Shown: positions 1 to 11,182, counted from the first letter of the stretch. The stretch is DNA of 64,000 nucleotides from Leguminivora glycinivorella (GCF_023078275.1 NC_062990.1:3983549-4047548), one strand, 5' to 3'. Notes: generated by a model from the sequence alone, not told the origin. Made by a program: numbers and translations.

Positions 1-1
1 G

Positions 2-79
2 CTGCCCGACACAGTCACTTCAGCTACTTCTTCCTCTGGCTTTAAGTCAAAACTGAAACGTTGGCTTAACGTTCTATAG
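2..79 (+). pseudogene. C-terminal end of a non-LTR reverse transcriptase (LINE remnant)
   Basis: A 25-codon frame ending in TAG reads LPDTVTSA followed by FKSKLKRWL. This is the LP-x-FK-x-K-x-L closing motif typical of Jockey/CR1-like LINE ORF2 proteins. Everything upstream lies outside the window. The A+T-rich 3' untranslated tail runs on to about 228 and ends in an AATAAAGAATATGAATATG-type simple tail. The call is inferred from the motif; the clade within the Jockey/CR1 group is not resolved. Confidence 0.6.
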
Positions 80-309
80 TTATGAAGAATGTTGAAGTAA
101 AGTAACCTAATAAAGTATGTATATATTTAACCCATTTACAGTTGATAACTAAATTATATAATGTTTATTATGTGACATGTTACCTCTGTAATTATTATGA
201 ATATAATAAAGAATATGAATATGAAACCATTTTTTTCTTATTTACTAGTAGTTTATTTCTATCATAAGTACCTAATGTGAAAAGTTAAATTAAATATCTT
301 CTTTTCAAA

Positions 310-465
310 GAGATATCCCAGCGCCTGGTGGATGCCTCTGGTGATCAGAGAGCTGGCAGCTACTTCGGCCAGAGGTTAAGTCTGGCTATCCAAAGGAGTA
401 ACGCTGCCAGCCTTCTGGGCACCATAACACACAGTGACGACTTGGGGAGCATTTTTTACTTATAA
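310..465 (+). pseudogene. 3' end of a LINE related to the element at 35.5 kb
   Basis: A 51-codon frame ending in TAA contains the blocks DASGDQRAGSYFGQR, LAIQRSNAAS and LLGTI. These match the last 50 residues of the longer frame at 35487-36245 (DSTGDPRAGAYFSQR, LAIQRGNAAS, IMGTM) at most positions. It is therefore a second, 5'-truncated copy of the same LINE family in the same orientation. Flanking sequence on both sides is A+T-rich and non-coding. Confidence 0.7.
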
Positions 466-1594
466 GTTAATTTTAAGTTAAGAAATAGATTAGTTTTTGA
501 TCCTTATTGTATATGCATATTCCTTACTAAGTTTTGCACCACCATCACCAGAGCAGAATTATGAGACGTTATCGAAAAGGAAATAGAGCCCCAGAGGTCT
601 CGTTAAGTACGACGACGAGCAAAGCGAGGAGGAGTGTTAGGTATCTTGTATCCTCAAAAGATCCGACTTACTATCAAAAAGCAAATTGCAACTTTATGCC
701 GCCTAAAGATTATGCACAAATGTTATCTGCAGAAGTACCATTTGACTAGAAGACTTTATACTCATCAACATTATGCCAAAGTACGATTCGATATTATAAA
801 AATCTGTGAAATTATTTATGTCAAAGCATAAGGTGTTTCTGCTAAACGTGACTTCTGCGAAGAACTATTACACAAATCAAATATACATATATGCGAATAA
901 AGTTTCTGCAAGACAAATAGTGAACCGACTAGGAGGCAAGTAGCCTATTAATATTTTTCAACTCCTGTATTTTTGAATCTCGTATACGAGATTTTGTCAC
1001 TAAAATACCGGTTGAAAACGGTGACTTGCTTATTATTTTCAGTGACAATTTTCTGAATTCGAACGCGTGAGACCACGTGAGACTCAAAAATCGGCCCGCT
1101 GATCTGACTGATTTTCGCCGAAATTTCGCCGTGTATACCTATTAAGCAGATCCTCATTGCCTATTGCTCCATAATATCAAAGCTACGGCAGTATTAATTG
1201 ACATGATCATGCCAGTCCTTTGAGTGCTGAATAATACACGCACAATGGGGATATTGGGGATCAATACTGTGCGAGGCAGTGTGCGAGCTATACCTATTGG
1301 GATTTATTTCATTACTAGTATGCATTCTAGGGATATACCGACTAGTCGGGAAAGCCGACTATCCAGCCACTTTTGTATTTAGTCGGCGATTAGTCAACAT
1401 CATCAATGAAATGGAGACTTTGGTTCTTTGACATATAGTTTAAAATAGAAAATATTTACATAAATTGAAATTCGGGGCAAGGGGAACATATGGGCTTGAG
1501 ACAGGGGTGGTTAACTAGAAATTATAATTGTTTTTAAAGATTATTTTACAAGTTTTTTTCGAAAATTCAAATTTCAGTATTGCTAATTAAAAAA
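466..1594. other. A+T-rich sequence without recognisable gene
   Basis: No coding frame with family features was seen. Around 1325-1400 is a GC-richer patch with the 12-bp palindrome CCGACTAGTCGG (1338-1349) and nearby AGTCGG repeats. It resembles the end of a DNA transposon, but I could not find a partner end. Confidence 0.4.
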
Positions 1595-2126
1595 CCGGCC
1601 AAGAGCGTGTCGGGCCACGCTCAGTATAGGGTTCCGTAGTTTTCCGTATTTTTCTCAAAAACTACTGAACCTATCAAGTTCAAAACAATTTTCCTAGAAA
1701 GTCTTTATAAAGTTATACATTTGTGATTGTTTTCATATTTTTTAAACATATGATTCAAAAGTTAGAGGGGGGGCAACGCACTTTTTTTTCCTTTAGGAGC
1801 GATTATTTCCGAAAATATTAATATTATCATAAAACGATCTTAGGAAACCCTTATTAATTTTTAAATACCTATCCAACAATATATCACACGTTGGGTTAGA
1901 ATGAAAAAAAATATCAGCCCCCACTTTACATGTAGGGGGGGTACCCTAATAAAACATTTTTTTCCATTTTTTATTTTTGCACTTTGTTGGTGTGATTGAT
2001 ATACATATTGGTACCAAATTTCAGCTTTCTAGTGCTAACGGTTACTGAGATTATCCGCGGACGGACGGACGGACGGACAGACAGACATGGCGAAACTATA
2101 AGGGTTCCTAGTTGACTACGGAACCC
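1595..2126 (+). mobile_element. MITE-like element, CCGGCC family, copy 1
   Basis: The element runs from CCGGCCAAGAGCGTG to GACTACGGAACCC. It carries an inverted pair AGGGTTCCGTAGT (1628-1640) and ACTACGGAACCCT (2115-2127), plus an internal (GGAC)n/(AGAC)n tract at about 2059-2086. TAAAAA flanks both sides (about 1588-1594 and 2127-2132), consistent with a target-site duplication. A second copy lies in reverse orientation at 25043-25571. The ends and flanks are visible; the superfamily is not assigned. Confidence 0.65.
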
Positions 2127-3218
2127 TAAAAACGACTATTAATTATTAGTAATTATTCGTATTTAAAATACTGAAGCTTGGATCAGTACAAAATTTCTGT
2201 ATTTATAGAATATGTGTCTCTGAAAATGTTCATGACCCCTGAAATCGGGAAAAGGAAACATATGTTCCACTTACCCCGGCTATGGTAGTTCCCGTTACCC
2301 CGGTATGTCATTTGTAGGTTGTATTATGAATCACGTTGAATTTTCATATTTACAGCATAGTTTTCTCAAATTCAAATACCAGACATGAACATATAAAGGA
2401 ATATTTACAGATATCAAAAGTCTTCGGACATGACTTTTTGCTACCCAAATCACTACACAAATAATACTCGTCCAACTCGTGGTCTTGTAGCACGACAACT
2501 GATTTTTTGTTTTTGTCAAGGACGCACACTCCTTAGAGCTAGCGCTATTTTTGTTTTTGTTTTGGAACTAAATCCTAGGTACTCTTCATGACCTATCAAA
2601 TGACCCAGCTACAGTCTATGAATTCAGAGTTACCAATCAGTGTTTCCCGTCCCCCATAGTCCCCCTTACCCCACCTGACCTTAACATTTTTTCTTTCTTT
2701 TGGCCTCAGAAACGCGTGGTTCAAGTTATGCGGGATCCTCGCGAGCACCTAGTATAAGTATGTGTTTATCTATTTAAGTATATATATCGTCGCTTAGCAC
2801 CCATAGTACAAGCTTTGCTTAGTTTGGGGCTAAGTTGATCTCTGTAAAGTGTCCCCAATATTTATTTATTTATTTTATGAAAGTTAATGATTAAGTATAT
2901 GACTTTTTGACAGTTGGGTCAATCCGCGGCAAGAGCAACATGAGTCACGATTTTATGGCATGTTCCATTTATTCACGATGCAAGTTCAAATGATAATCTA
3001 TCTCTAAATAAGTGTTACTTTCCCGATATCAGAGATGGGCATTAATCGATTAACTTTTTATTCGACAAAAGATATAGAGCATCAAAGTTCCAGAGTGGGG
3101 ACTTGTGACGTCACTTCTAAGTAAAAATTGTACATAGGCGAGACGTACCGCGAAACTTCAACGCACTGTACCGTCGTCATTTTTCGTTTACGAGAGAAAA
3201 GAATAAATACGTATAATT
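2127..3218. other. A+T-rich sequence, no gene seen
   Basis: Low-complexity TATTTA tracts occur around 2770 and 2860. Near 3030 the string CAGAGATGGGCATTAATCG resembles the end of an hAT-type element, but no matching right end was found. Nothing else is supported. Confidence 0.35.
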
Positions 3219-3366
3219 AATTTAAATACGGTTGTACTCACGTTATTATATCGCTATTGCTGTGACATGTTTCGGGCCAATTCGGAGGCCCCTCTTCAGG
3301 CATAATATATAGGAGTTCACGCGACGGCTAAACTCCGCAGACGTGGAGTACAACCGTATTTAAATT
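3219..3366. repeat. Short foldback (MITE-like) element, 148 bp
   Basis: The left end AATTTAAATACGGTTGTACT (3219-3238, continuing CAC) and the right end 3343-3366 are inverse complements over about 22 bp with a single one-base difference. The interior carries the GGGCCAATTCGGAGGCCC block. No protein is encoded. Confidence 0.6.
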
Positions 3367-5242
3367 ATTTGAATATGTCTCACGAAAGTTTAACGTGAAT
3401 AAATACGTGTCTAAAATTCTTTGATAGGTAATCTAACTGACGGACTAATTAGTTTTTTTAGTCGTCTCGCCTATTATAATTTCAGAATTTTATAGAAACC
3501 CGAAACCCGACTAAACTAAACTGTATACTAATAGATAAATCTAAATGACATCCTTTCCACAGAACACAGAAGCTTTTATCAAACCAACTTCACATCCACG
3601 TATGTATTCCTGAATTTGCATACATAAGTATCATTATTAGAACATTTAGAACTAATGCGCGCCTAGCATAACTGTAGCATCACACTTTGTCTCTCATTTC
3701 AAAAACGTCATAAGCGCCTTTATATTTCTTTTGGAATATAACGTTCTGTGCCTAACGCGTTATACTTACTCTTTGAAATACAAGAACGTCGTATGTCCCT
3801 TTAAGTTCTATAGCGGGTTGGCATTCTGTACATTAAGTGGAGTAAATAGTTGCATACCGGCTCGACTGATTGCGTTCCAAGTCGCTAAATGGGGGAATAT
3901 AAATAATATACGTTCTCACGTGGAGGTGCGTTTGGTTTGATTTAGTAGTCAAGTACTTGTCAGGTACCTATCAAGTGATATGGAGTCTAATAGACAGACA
4001 ATCATACTGCTGTCACACGTAATAATGACAGGAAAAGAAATAAAAGTTACACTAACTTACAGTTTCGCATACAAACTGTTCTAAAATTTGCATACAATAC
4101 ATATAGGACGCTAAAATCAAAAATAAGTATGTCATGTTTACTTACGTATAAGTTTTTGTTAGCCATACACTGCGAAAATGGAAAGATGTCCAAATCGAAG
4201 CAGTTAACTACCAAGATGAACTTACCTGTAACAGATATTAAAATATTACATTAAAAATAAAATCTTAGACTACATACAGAAATAAGAGTTGAAAAGCACG
4301 GTTCCACTCACATGCATTAGGTACCTATAGATATTGTTGTCGCTGCAAGCTCTTATTTTATGCCTGGTGAAGAATCACCTATATAACAATACATATCGCT
4401 AACAGCGATAAAATTAACGCGAGTGGAACCATGGTTTTCAATATTTTAAATATGATACAAATGTTACAATACCTACATATCAGTAATTTTATAAATATAA
4501 CGAGTTTATAGCGTCTAAGGTATAACACATCCAGTGTAAAAATAATATTGAAATATATTATATTGTAGTTAATTACTACAAAATTACTTATTATTGACGT
4601 GTAAATTGGTTTTATAAATAAAATATTATGATTATGATTATCACGAATAATTTTTTTATATAGGCCAAATAAACATTTCCATATGATCATTACTAATTAT
4701 GCTTAGCTACTTTTGCAGTCAATAAGTTATTGCTTCATTCCACTACTTATTCAAGTAGATTCCTCACGTAAACGAGGCATGAAACAGCTCCGGCACACCT
4801 CAGACAAATCTCCGGCAATTAGGCAGATGCTTTGAAAGCGTTAAGGCGTGTTCACACTAAAGCGTGTATTGTTTATTAATAATGTACCTAGATCTGCTGA
4901 AGTAAATCATATGTCAAACAAAGTTTAAAATACAGAGGCGACATTGAAAATCTCATATTGTAATCGAGTTGGAGATTTTGTATAGTAGATTAAGGGTCAC
5001 TTGCACCACCGAAAATGGAGGGTTAATCCACCACTTCCCATATTTTGATAATTTCACCCGTACCTACTCATATTATACATATATGTAACAGCATATATTA
5101 TACATATATGTGCGCGTTTTATGTGTTAGTGGGTGTATTGTATAATGCCTACGCATTAATATTTTTTGTGCTTTTATAATATGAGCAAACCGAGTAAACA
5201 TGCATATTTGACACAAATGAAGCCAACATGAATGAAAGTATT
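3367..5242. other. A+T-rich sequence, no gene seen
   Basis: Only short chance frames are present. The frame at 4379-4690 on the minus strand is dominated by Ile, Asn and Tyr codons, as expected of A+T-rich non-coding DNA. No repeat family was recognised here. Confidence 0.35.
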
Positions 5243-5290
5243 TTTTAACCCCTTTAAGTTTGACGTGTCTGTCTGTCTGTCTGTCCGTCC

Positions 5291-5328
<38 letters not shown>

Positions 5329-5495
5329 GTGTGTGTCTGTCTGTGGCATCGTAGCTCCCGAACGGATGAACCGATTTTGATTTAGTTTTTTTTTGTTTGA
5401 AAGCTGAGTTAGTCGGGAGTGTTCTTAGCCACGTTTCATGAAAATCGGTCCACAATATCGCGGTCGGGGGTTTTTCAAAATTTTAATTTTTAAAT
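5243..5495 (+). repeat. (GTCT)n-bearing dispersed repeat, copy 1
   Basis: The order is TTTTTAACCCC..., GTTTGACGTGTCTG, a long (GTCT)n tract, GGCATCGTAGCTCCCGAACG, GATGAACCGATTT, GCTGAGTTAGTCGGGAGTG, CATGAAAATCGGTCC, then GGTCGGGGGTTTTTC and CAAAATTTTAATTTT. Nine copies of this layout occur in the window in both orientations. The opening TTAACCCCCGACGCAAAAACG block is reduced here. Confidence 0.75.
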
Positions 5496-5498
5496 TAT

Positions 5499-5845
5499 AA
5501 ATGGGCTTACTCTTGGCCACATAGACTAACCAAAGGCAAAGACGTGGCCTACGATGGAGTGAGCTCGCCCAGAAGATGCCTGTTCACCCTGGATTTGAAG
5601 GTTGCCGGGTTATATGAGCTCCGAAATATAGCCGCCGGCAAGGAATTCCACTCCTTGGCAGTGCGCATAAGAAAAGAAGAAGCAAAGCGCTTCGTGCGAA
5701 TTCGCAGAATATCTACCAAGTAAAGATGGCCGGCCGTGCGTAAGAGTCCTATGGTAGAATGGGGACGGTGGAATAAGCTCGTATAGCTCTTTAGCAGGAA
5801 GGGAATTGTTACACTCATGTTACACGGCGCATAATGCAGCACATT
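5499..5845 (-). pseudogene. 5'-truncated LINE: RT C-terminus plus 3' UTR
   Basis: On the minus strand an open frame (5842 down to 5549) ends with residues including KEWNSLPAAIFRSSYNPATF and KSRVNRHLLGE. This is the characteristic last block of Jockey/CR1-like LINE reverse transcriptases. The 3' UTR continues to about 5499 and ends with the complement of ATAAATGGGCTTACTCTTGG. The same 3' end recurs at 26786-26905 and as the tail of a tRNA-derived SINE at 44489-44645. The copy is 5'-truncated near 5845, the usual outcome of target-primed reverse transcription. It is dead on length alone. Confidence 0.7.
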
Positions 5846-5955
5846 TGAGCAACAATAGCTACGTCAGCAAGCTGTCAAACAGTAGTACGTGAACGCGACG
5901 TAACTAACAAGCAGACGGATTCCGGAATAAAATTGCACTGAAACTAAACCATAGC
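5844..5955 (+). repeat. Dispersed repeat 'TCAGCAAGCTGTC', copy 1
   Basis: GTCAGCAAGCTGTC, then CTAACAAGC, GGAATAAAATTGCACTGAAACT and CATAGCT. The same ordered blocks recur at 6753-6875 and 8360-8500. Non-coding; class unknown. Confidence 0.55.
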
Positions 5956-6315
5956 TGGGCGTTTTCCAAATTAAATCCCGAATATCGAATTTCAGCAGAT
6001 CTGGACGTGTTTGGGCTCATTCTTCTCAGAATCACGAGCTGATTCGATCCCGACGATAAACAAATGTGTCCTATTTTTTTTCCTTTTACGTCACGATTTT
6101 AGTATGAACTTACTACGAGCGTGACGTATTGAAAAATGGACTTTTGTATGGAAAATTTGGGACACATTTTGATATACCGAAAATGATATGTTCTAAAAAC
6201 AGTGCTAACTAAAATGAGAGTTTTTTACTTCGTGATAAAGGTAGCCAGCAGATTCCGGTGTATTTTGTAGTAATCTGTGTAAAAAATCGCCAGAAGATAA
6301 GTCAAAGTGCTAATA

Positions 6316-6662
6316 CAGAGTGGGGCCTGTAACAAAGGCGAAGAATTGAACTGTAGGCTATTCTCCTTATACTGATCAACATTTGTTCAGTGAGTTTTAA
6401 AAATTATGAAGTCTTTAAATTTTTAAATTTTCATACAAAATAAATATTAGCTTCAATGTACGCCATTATTGTTGTCATTGACGTTGTCTGTCACACTTTA
6501 GACTTAACAGAATTCGCAATACATTACCTCTTAGAAAAAACTTTCAAGGGTGATAAAAATCAAAATTCAAGTTATTTTTAAAAGTCGCCGAACAAATGTT
6601 GATCAGTATAAGGAGAATAGCCTAGAGTTCAATTCTTCGCCTTTGTTATAGGCCCCACTCTG
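6316..6662. mobile_element. TA-flanked MITE with long terminal inverted repeats, 347 bp
   Basis: The left end starts CAGAGTGGGGCCTG and the right end is its near-perfect inverse complement. The first 75 or so bases of the arms differ at only two positions, and weaker complementarity extends the arms to about 95-100 bp. TA lies on both outer edges (6314-6315 and 6663-6664), the target duplication expected for Tc1/mariner-type elements. It has no coding capacity, so it is a non-autonomous element. Confidence 0.85.
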
Positions 6663-6752
6663 TATATCTGACGCACAGGTTTTTATTTGTCAAAGTTAAT
6701 AGTATAGATCTTTTTGATCACTCCCTCCGCTGAAATATATGTAGTGAAAAGG

Positions 6753-6875
6753 TTCGCAGCGTCAGCAAGCTGTCGAACTGGCCGTCAGCAACGTTGCCAC
6801 GGTGTCGCTTGTGACGCGTGCTAACAAGCATACTGATTCCGGAATAAAATTGCACTGAAACTAAACCATAGCTAC
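6753..6875 (+). repeat. Dispersed repeat 'TCAGCAAGCTGTC', copy 2
   Basis: Carries the fuller version GCGTCAGCAAGCTGTC, GGCCGTCAGCAACGTTGCC, ACGGTGTCGCTT, CTAACAAGC and TTGCACTGAAACTAAACC. It abuts the (GTCT)n repeat that follows. Confidence 0.6.
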
Positions 6876-6896
6876 CGAAAATGATATGTTCTAACA

Positions 6897-7157
6897 ATAA
6901 CCTAACCACAAAATTAAAATTTTGAAAAAACCTCCGATCGCGACATAGTAGACCGATTTCCATGAAACATGGCTAAGAACACTCCCGACTAACTCATTTT
7001 TCAGACAAAAAAAAAATCTAAATCGGTTCATCCGTTCGGGAGCTACGAGGCCACAGACAGACACACACAAAGACAGACAGACAAACAGGCAGACAGACAG
7101 ACAGACAGGCACGTCACACTTATAACACCCCGTCGTTTTTGCGTCGGGGGTTAAAAA
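6897..7157 (-). repeat. (GTCT)n-bearing dispersed repeat, copy 2
   Basis: Reverse orientation, complete. It starts TAACCACAAAATTAAAATTT and ends with CGTCGTTTTTGCGTCGGGGG, followed by TTAAAA. The internal (AGAC)n tract is at about 7058-7110. Confidence 0.8.
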
Positions 7158-7267
7158 CAGTGCTAACTAAAATGAGAGTTTTTTTACTTCGGTACAAACC
7201 TACCTACTTATAGACAGATTCTAGTGTATTTTGTACAAAATCTGTGTAAAAATCGCCATCGAATAAA

Positions 7268-7418
7268 TACACATACATACAATCACGCCTGGAACCCATA
7301 AAGGGCTAGGCAGAACACATGAAACTACTAAAGCTTCAGTGCCACTCTTGGCAAATAAGGGGTTGAAACGTTGAAAGAAAACGAAACTGTGACATTGCAG
7401 TGACAGGTTGCCAGCCTC
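7268..7418 (-). repeat. SINE-like repeat ending (TATG)n, copy 1
   Basis: Read on the minus strand it ends in TCACAGTTTCG, CAAGAGTGGCACTGAAGC, GTGTTCTGCC and GCGTGATTGTATGTATG. Seven copies of this family occur in the window. The fullest are at 27173-27416 and 34378-34614. Here the 5' part is missing. Confidence 0.7.
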
Positions 7419-7524
7419 GAATAAATAAATGTGCTAAAATATCTAACACACACATAGTCACACACAAACACACACACACGCACTCTAAGTAATAGTGTAC
7501 ATCTATTGATCACTCTCTCCGCTG

Positions 7525-7700
7525 AAATACAGGACTCATTCAAATCGGTCACTATGGGAAAGTATGAAATTATAAAACGTACGACGATCTGTTCTTAGGA
7601 ACCATTAAAATCGATGACATTGTTCTTAAGAAAACGTTGCCATCTTCGTGTGTCTTATACACCCTGTTTTTATTGAATTCCGTTAACTTTAAGGGTTAGT
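7525..7700 (+). repeat. Dispersed repeat, inverted partner of 8120-8250
   Basis: ACTCATTCAAATCGGTCACT followed by ATGGGAAAG, ACACCCTG and TCCGTTAAC appears in inverse-complement order at 8120-8250. There it reads CTTTCCCATATTGACCG and ATTTGAATGAG. The copies are diverged. Class unknown. Confidence 0.45.
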
Positions 7701-7916
7701 TCTTTAGATCAAATACAGTCAATTTCTATAACAAACTAGCGTCTTAACTCTTACGATTATCGAGTTATTCAAAAAATAAAAATAATTAATGAACACGTGT
7801 GTGACAGCCTTTACCACATCCCAATGTTATTTGTTTTGACATGTGCCATCAATCACTTGACACTAACTTGAATATTATTTTTAAGGATCTCTCACACTAG
7901 TTAATTCATTTATTAT

Positions 7917-8096
7917 GTACTAGCTTTTACCCGCGGCTTCGCTCTCGTTAAAAAGAGACAAAAAGTAGCCTATGTCACTCTCCATCCCTTCAACTATCTC
8001 CACTTAAGAAATCGCGTGAATTCGTCGCTCCGTTTTGCCGTGAAAGAAGGACAAACAAACAAACACACACTTTCCCATTTATAATATAAGTATGGA
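7917..8096 (+). repeat. Dispersed repeat 'TACTAGCTTTTACCCGCGG', copy 1
   Basis: TACTAGCTTTTACCCGCGGC, CAAAAAGTAGCCTATGTCAC, CCATCCCTTCAACTATCTCC, GTCGCTCCGTTTTGCC, then CACTTTCCCATTTATAATAT. A reverse-orientation partial copy lies at 11183-11305. This layout is common in lepidopteran non-coding DNA. Confidence 0.65.
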
Positions 8097-8119
8097 TTAA
8101 AATGATGATTTTTTTTTTG

Positions 8120-8250
8120 TAATTTAACTAAAAGTGATATACAGGTTCCTGATAACAAACTTAACGACATGTCGAATTTAACGGAAAACAAAAAAAAACA
8201 CGGTGTAGTTTTAGACTTTCCCATATTGACCGATTTGAATGAGCCGCTCT
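8120..8250 (-). repeat. Dispersed repeat, inverted partner of 7525-7700
   Basis: See the partner copy. The best-matching block is CTTTCCCATATTGACCGATT, followed by TGAATGAG. Confidence 0.45.
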
Positions 8251-8254
8251 GTTT

Positions 8255-8340
8255 AAATATATTCATATTCATATTCATTTATTCATAAAATTAAAAATTT
8301 TACATGTTAAAGTTAAAGTTAAAGTATATCCTATCGGATG
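8255..8340 (-). repeat. LINE 3' tail fragment
   Basis: Minus-strand sequence ends in a (TGAATA)n simple tail, as at the end of the LINE remnant at 80-228. Only the tail and a little 3' UTR remain. Confidence 0.35.
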
Positions 8341-8359
8341 GCAAGATTTATCAGCAAAT

Positions 8360-8500
8360 TTGAGCAATAATAGCAGCGTCACAGCGTCAGCAAGCTGTCA
8401 AACTGGCCGTCAGCAACGTTGCCACGGTGTCGCTTCGTGACGTGTGCTAACAAGCGGACTAATTCTGTTAAACTGCACTGAAACTAAATTATTGCTGCTG
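8360..8500 (+). repeat. Dispersed repeat 'TCAGCAAGCTGTC', copy 3
   Basis: Contains GCGTCAGCAAGCTGTC, CAACGTTGCCACGGTGTCGC, CTAACAAGC and GCACTGAAACTAAATT. It ends directly against a (GTCT)n repeat, as copy 2 does. Confidence 0.6.
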
Positions 8501-8510
8501 AAGAATTGTT

Positions 8511-8554
8511 TTTAACCCCCGACGCAAAAACGACGGGGTGTTATAAGTTTGACG

Positions 8555-8589
<35 letters not shown>

Positions 8590-8760
8590 GTGTGTATGTC
8601 TGTCTGTGGCATCGTAGCTCCCGAACGGATGAACCGATTTCTTAGTTTTTTTGTTTGAAAGCTGAATTAGTCGGGAGTGTTCTTAGCCATGTTTCATAAA
8701 ACTCGGTCCACTATGTCGCGGTCGGAGGTTCTTTCAAAATTCTAATTTTGTGGTTAGGTT
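8511..8760 (+). repeat. (GTCT)n-bearing dispersed repeat, copy 3
   Basis: Complete copy. TTTTTAACCCCCGACGCAAA leads into ACGACGGGGTG, the GTCT tract, CCCGAACGGATGAACCG, GTCGCGGTCGG and a closing GTGGTTAGGTTA. Confidence 0.8.
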
Positions 8761-8785
8761 ATATTATTGGAGATGCAACCGGTAA

Positions 8786-8875
8786 TTCATTGGTCCTTAG
8801 CGGGTCCCTTTCTGCTAAGTTGCTCTCATGGGTTCGAGTCCCGGTAATGATGAGCACAGATAGTTTTTATTAATC
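8786..8875 (+). repeat. Degenerate tRNA-derived SINE head
   Basis: Holds a pol III box-B-like GGGTTCGAGTCCC within CTCATGGGTTCGAGTCCCGG, followed by ATGAGCACAGATAG. That block also follows the tRNA-like head of the SINE at 13935-14189. No cloverleaf supporting a functional tRNA was seen. Confidence 0.5.
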
Positions 8876-9590
8876 TTTTCTGTGCTAATTATTTTAATTT
8901 TCTTACTGTTAGTAACAAATTCCAAACGTATAATTATTAGGCACACAACTATCGTTTTGACCCATAAAACTATGCATAACATACAACATAATAATTATAG
9001 AAAAAATCAAAATCACATAAAAAATTAAAACTTAACCTTCATTACTGTTTTTTACTTCCCATTTCACTGTAATTAATATAATAACTATCGACTTAACATC
9101 ACCATGTAATTTTTATCGTTTTAATGACTTACAATCAAATTAAATCGACTTAATCTAAAACCAATACGTTATTTAAACCGATATTTCTCCACGGTATATG
9201 TATCTCGATCTCAACTTATCTCTCGCATAATGTACCCATTAATAAGATGGCCGCCACTGGTCTTGCTGATGATATGTAAGCGCTACTACGCATTCTCGAT
9301 AGATCTCATGACTCACTTTGAATCTTTGCAGGTAAGACTAGATTGTATCACAAGTAAGCAAAATGACGTATTGCGAGGACGGGCATTTAATCCCGAACGA
9401 AGCAAAGGATTTTATAATTGAATCCTGAGCGTAGCAAGGCATTCAAGTATAATGCCTAAGATGAAAATTGCAACCATTTGGAATAGGTACACTGCTTTAC
9501 ACACCACCTTTGAGGAAGTTATAAAATATTAATCATATCTGATGAACGAGGGTTCCCTCTATTTTGCATACATTTAATTGTCCGAAACGT
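8876..9590. other. A+T-rich sequence, no gene seen
   Basis: No motif-bearing frame. Short direct similarities (ATAAGATGGCCGCCACTGG at 9241 and AAAATGCTACCGACGTCGC near 10840, each followed by CTACTACGCA.T) suggest a diverged repeat pair. Confidence 0.3.
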
Positions 9591-9960
9591 TCTTCCCATA
9601 ACAGACTTCGCATAATCGGTTTTCGACGAATGTTAATTAGGCAGAAAACTTATTGGTCATTATCTAAAATAATACGAATATTACTTTGTCCGAGCATAAG
9701 TTCGCATAATACTGTTTACACCGATTGTGTTTATGAATAAAATTGATTCGCATAATTATATTTGGCATATTTCTTAAAATCAGAATAACCACCCATACTA
9801 AATGCTGTCAGGAGAGTCGGTTAGCTTAGGTTAGAACTGTGACCTCAACAAATAAATACTAAGATTTGTCAAGAATGTCGGTTAGGTTAGATTGGTAGTT
9901 ACTGCAACATCAATAATAGTATTATGACCTATGAATGGTGAATTAATAATATAGATAATG
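9591..9960. repeat. Degenerate repeat region with TTCGCATAAT motif
   Basis: TTCGCATAAT or a close variant recurs at about 9607, 9710 and 9748. A second short motif, GTCGGTTAG.TTAG, is duplicated at about 9816 and 9880. It looks like an old dispersed element of unknown class. Confidence 0.35.
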
Positions 9961-10087
9961 CCAAAAAGAATTCTTGATAGTAAAATTATGCCAAAACAAG
10001 GGGAACCGATGTACGAATAGTAGGAACGTAATTCTCATCAAACGAATTAAACCATAAGATCGAATTCACCGGTTCAAGAGAGTAATG

Positions 10088-10264
10088 ACCGCACAAGAAG
10101 CATATTCCAAAAATGCATACTGTACGTGCATTATAATTTATAATAAGTTACCGGACATGTTTAGAGAATGTAACAAGTTCAGTAAATTTAAGAAATTAGT
10201 TAAGCAATGGCTCACACAAAAATGTTACTACTGTATAAATTATTTTTTGAATGATATTTTCTAG
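10088..10264 (+). pseudogene. LINE reverse transcriptase C-terminus
   Basis: The frame reads through IIIYNKLPDMFRECNKF and SKFKKLVKQWLTQK to a TAG stop. YNKLP plus F-K-K-x-VKQWL is the closing block of CR1/Jockey-like LINE ORF2 proteins. Its 3' UTR continues to about 10545 and ends in AATAAAGAATTTCAATTTC repeats, a simple-sequence LINE tail. The upstream part is missing or unrecognisable. Orientation matches the fragment at 2-79, but the tails differ, so this is another family. Confidence 0.65.
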
Positions 10265-10545
10265 GATTGAATCATTTTATGATGATATTGTAATTAGATT
10301 CTATTTATTAAGGTTAGTTTCAGTTTTTACTTGTTATAAAAATTTTTTTTTAAATTTTTATCTGATGTATACATCAGATAAAAAAAAAAAGTACTTTACT
10401 TTAATTAATCTATTGTAATCTAGTATATAATTGTATGTGCCTAGTCTATAATAAATAACCTAGTTTTAAGCTAAATGTATTATTAACAAAAAATATGGGT
10501 CGATAGACCTGAAATAAAGAATTTCAATTTCAATTTCAATAAATT
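10265..10545 (+). repeat. 3' UTR and (AATTTC)n tail of the LINE fragment
   Basis: Non-coding extension of the preceding RT fragment. It contains a perfect 30-bp palindrome centred on GTATAC at 10355-10384 and ends in three AATTTC units at about 10520-10540. Confidence 0.5.
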
Positions 10546-10659
10546 GGTATTATAATTATAGTGTAAATTGTGTGTATCGTCTTAAAATGTATGTATGTAT
10601 GTACGCCTGTAAAGGTAGAGTTTGATGAGACTACTTGAGTAGCAAATATAACCTAATAT

Positions 10660-10800
10660 GTAACCCATTCTCCACATGCCTAAATAAATCATTTCATTTC
10701 AAATCATTTCATTAATTTGATATCATTTCATTTCAAATCATTTCATTAATTTGAAATCATTTCATTTGAAATCATTTAATTTCATTTCATATTATAAACA
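10660..10800 (+). repeat. (ATTTC)-rich simple tail, probable LINE 3' end
   Basis: AAATAAATCATTTCATTTC is followed by several near-copies of TCATTTCATT..AATTTGA. Such simple repeats follow LINE 3' UTRs. No coding sequence is attached. Confidence 0.45.
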
Positions 10801-11182
10801 TTTTCAACTAATATCGTTGACATAATCTCGCGATTTATAAAATGCTACCGACGTCGCTACTAGTCTTACCGATGAAGCGCTACTACGCAATATCGATTGA
10901 TGAATCACTATTAATCTTTGCCAACTCGATCGCAGGTTGCTAATGGATTCGATACACTGGGTTTACAAATACAATGAGTTAGGTACCTAATTTGTTTTCA
11001 GAGTTTCATGTTGCAATATTTTCTCGATGAGTGTTGAATAAATTAAAACTTGAGTCTTTGAAAGACCTTTTGAATGAAAGTGGTAACTACGATTTTGTGA
11101 GTTTGATTCCTACATCTTTGATTATTCATAATTTTGTAGTACTTTGTTTCAATAACGTAGGTACATTAAATATTATAAATAG

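Noticed and set aside
4379..4690. 103-residue minus-strand frame
   Set aside because: Composition is that of A+T-rich non-coding DNA and nothing around it supports a gene.
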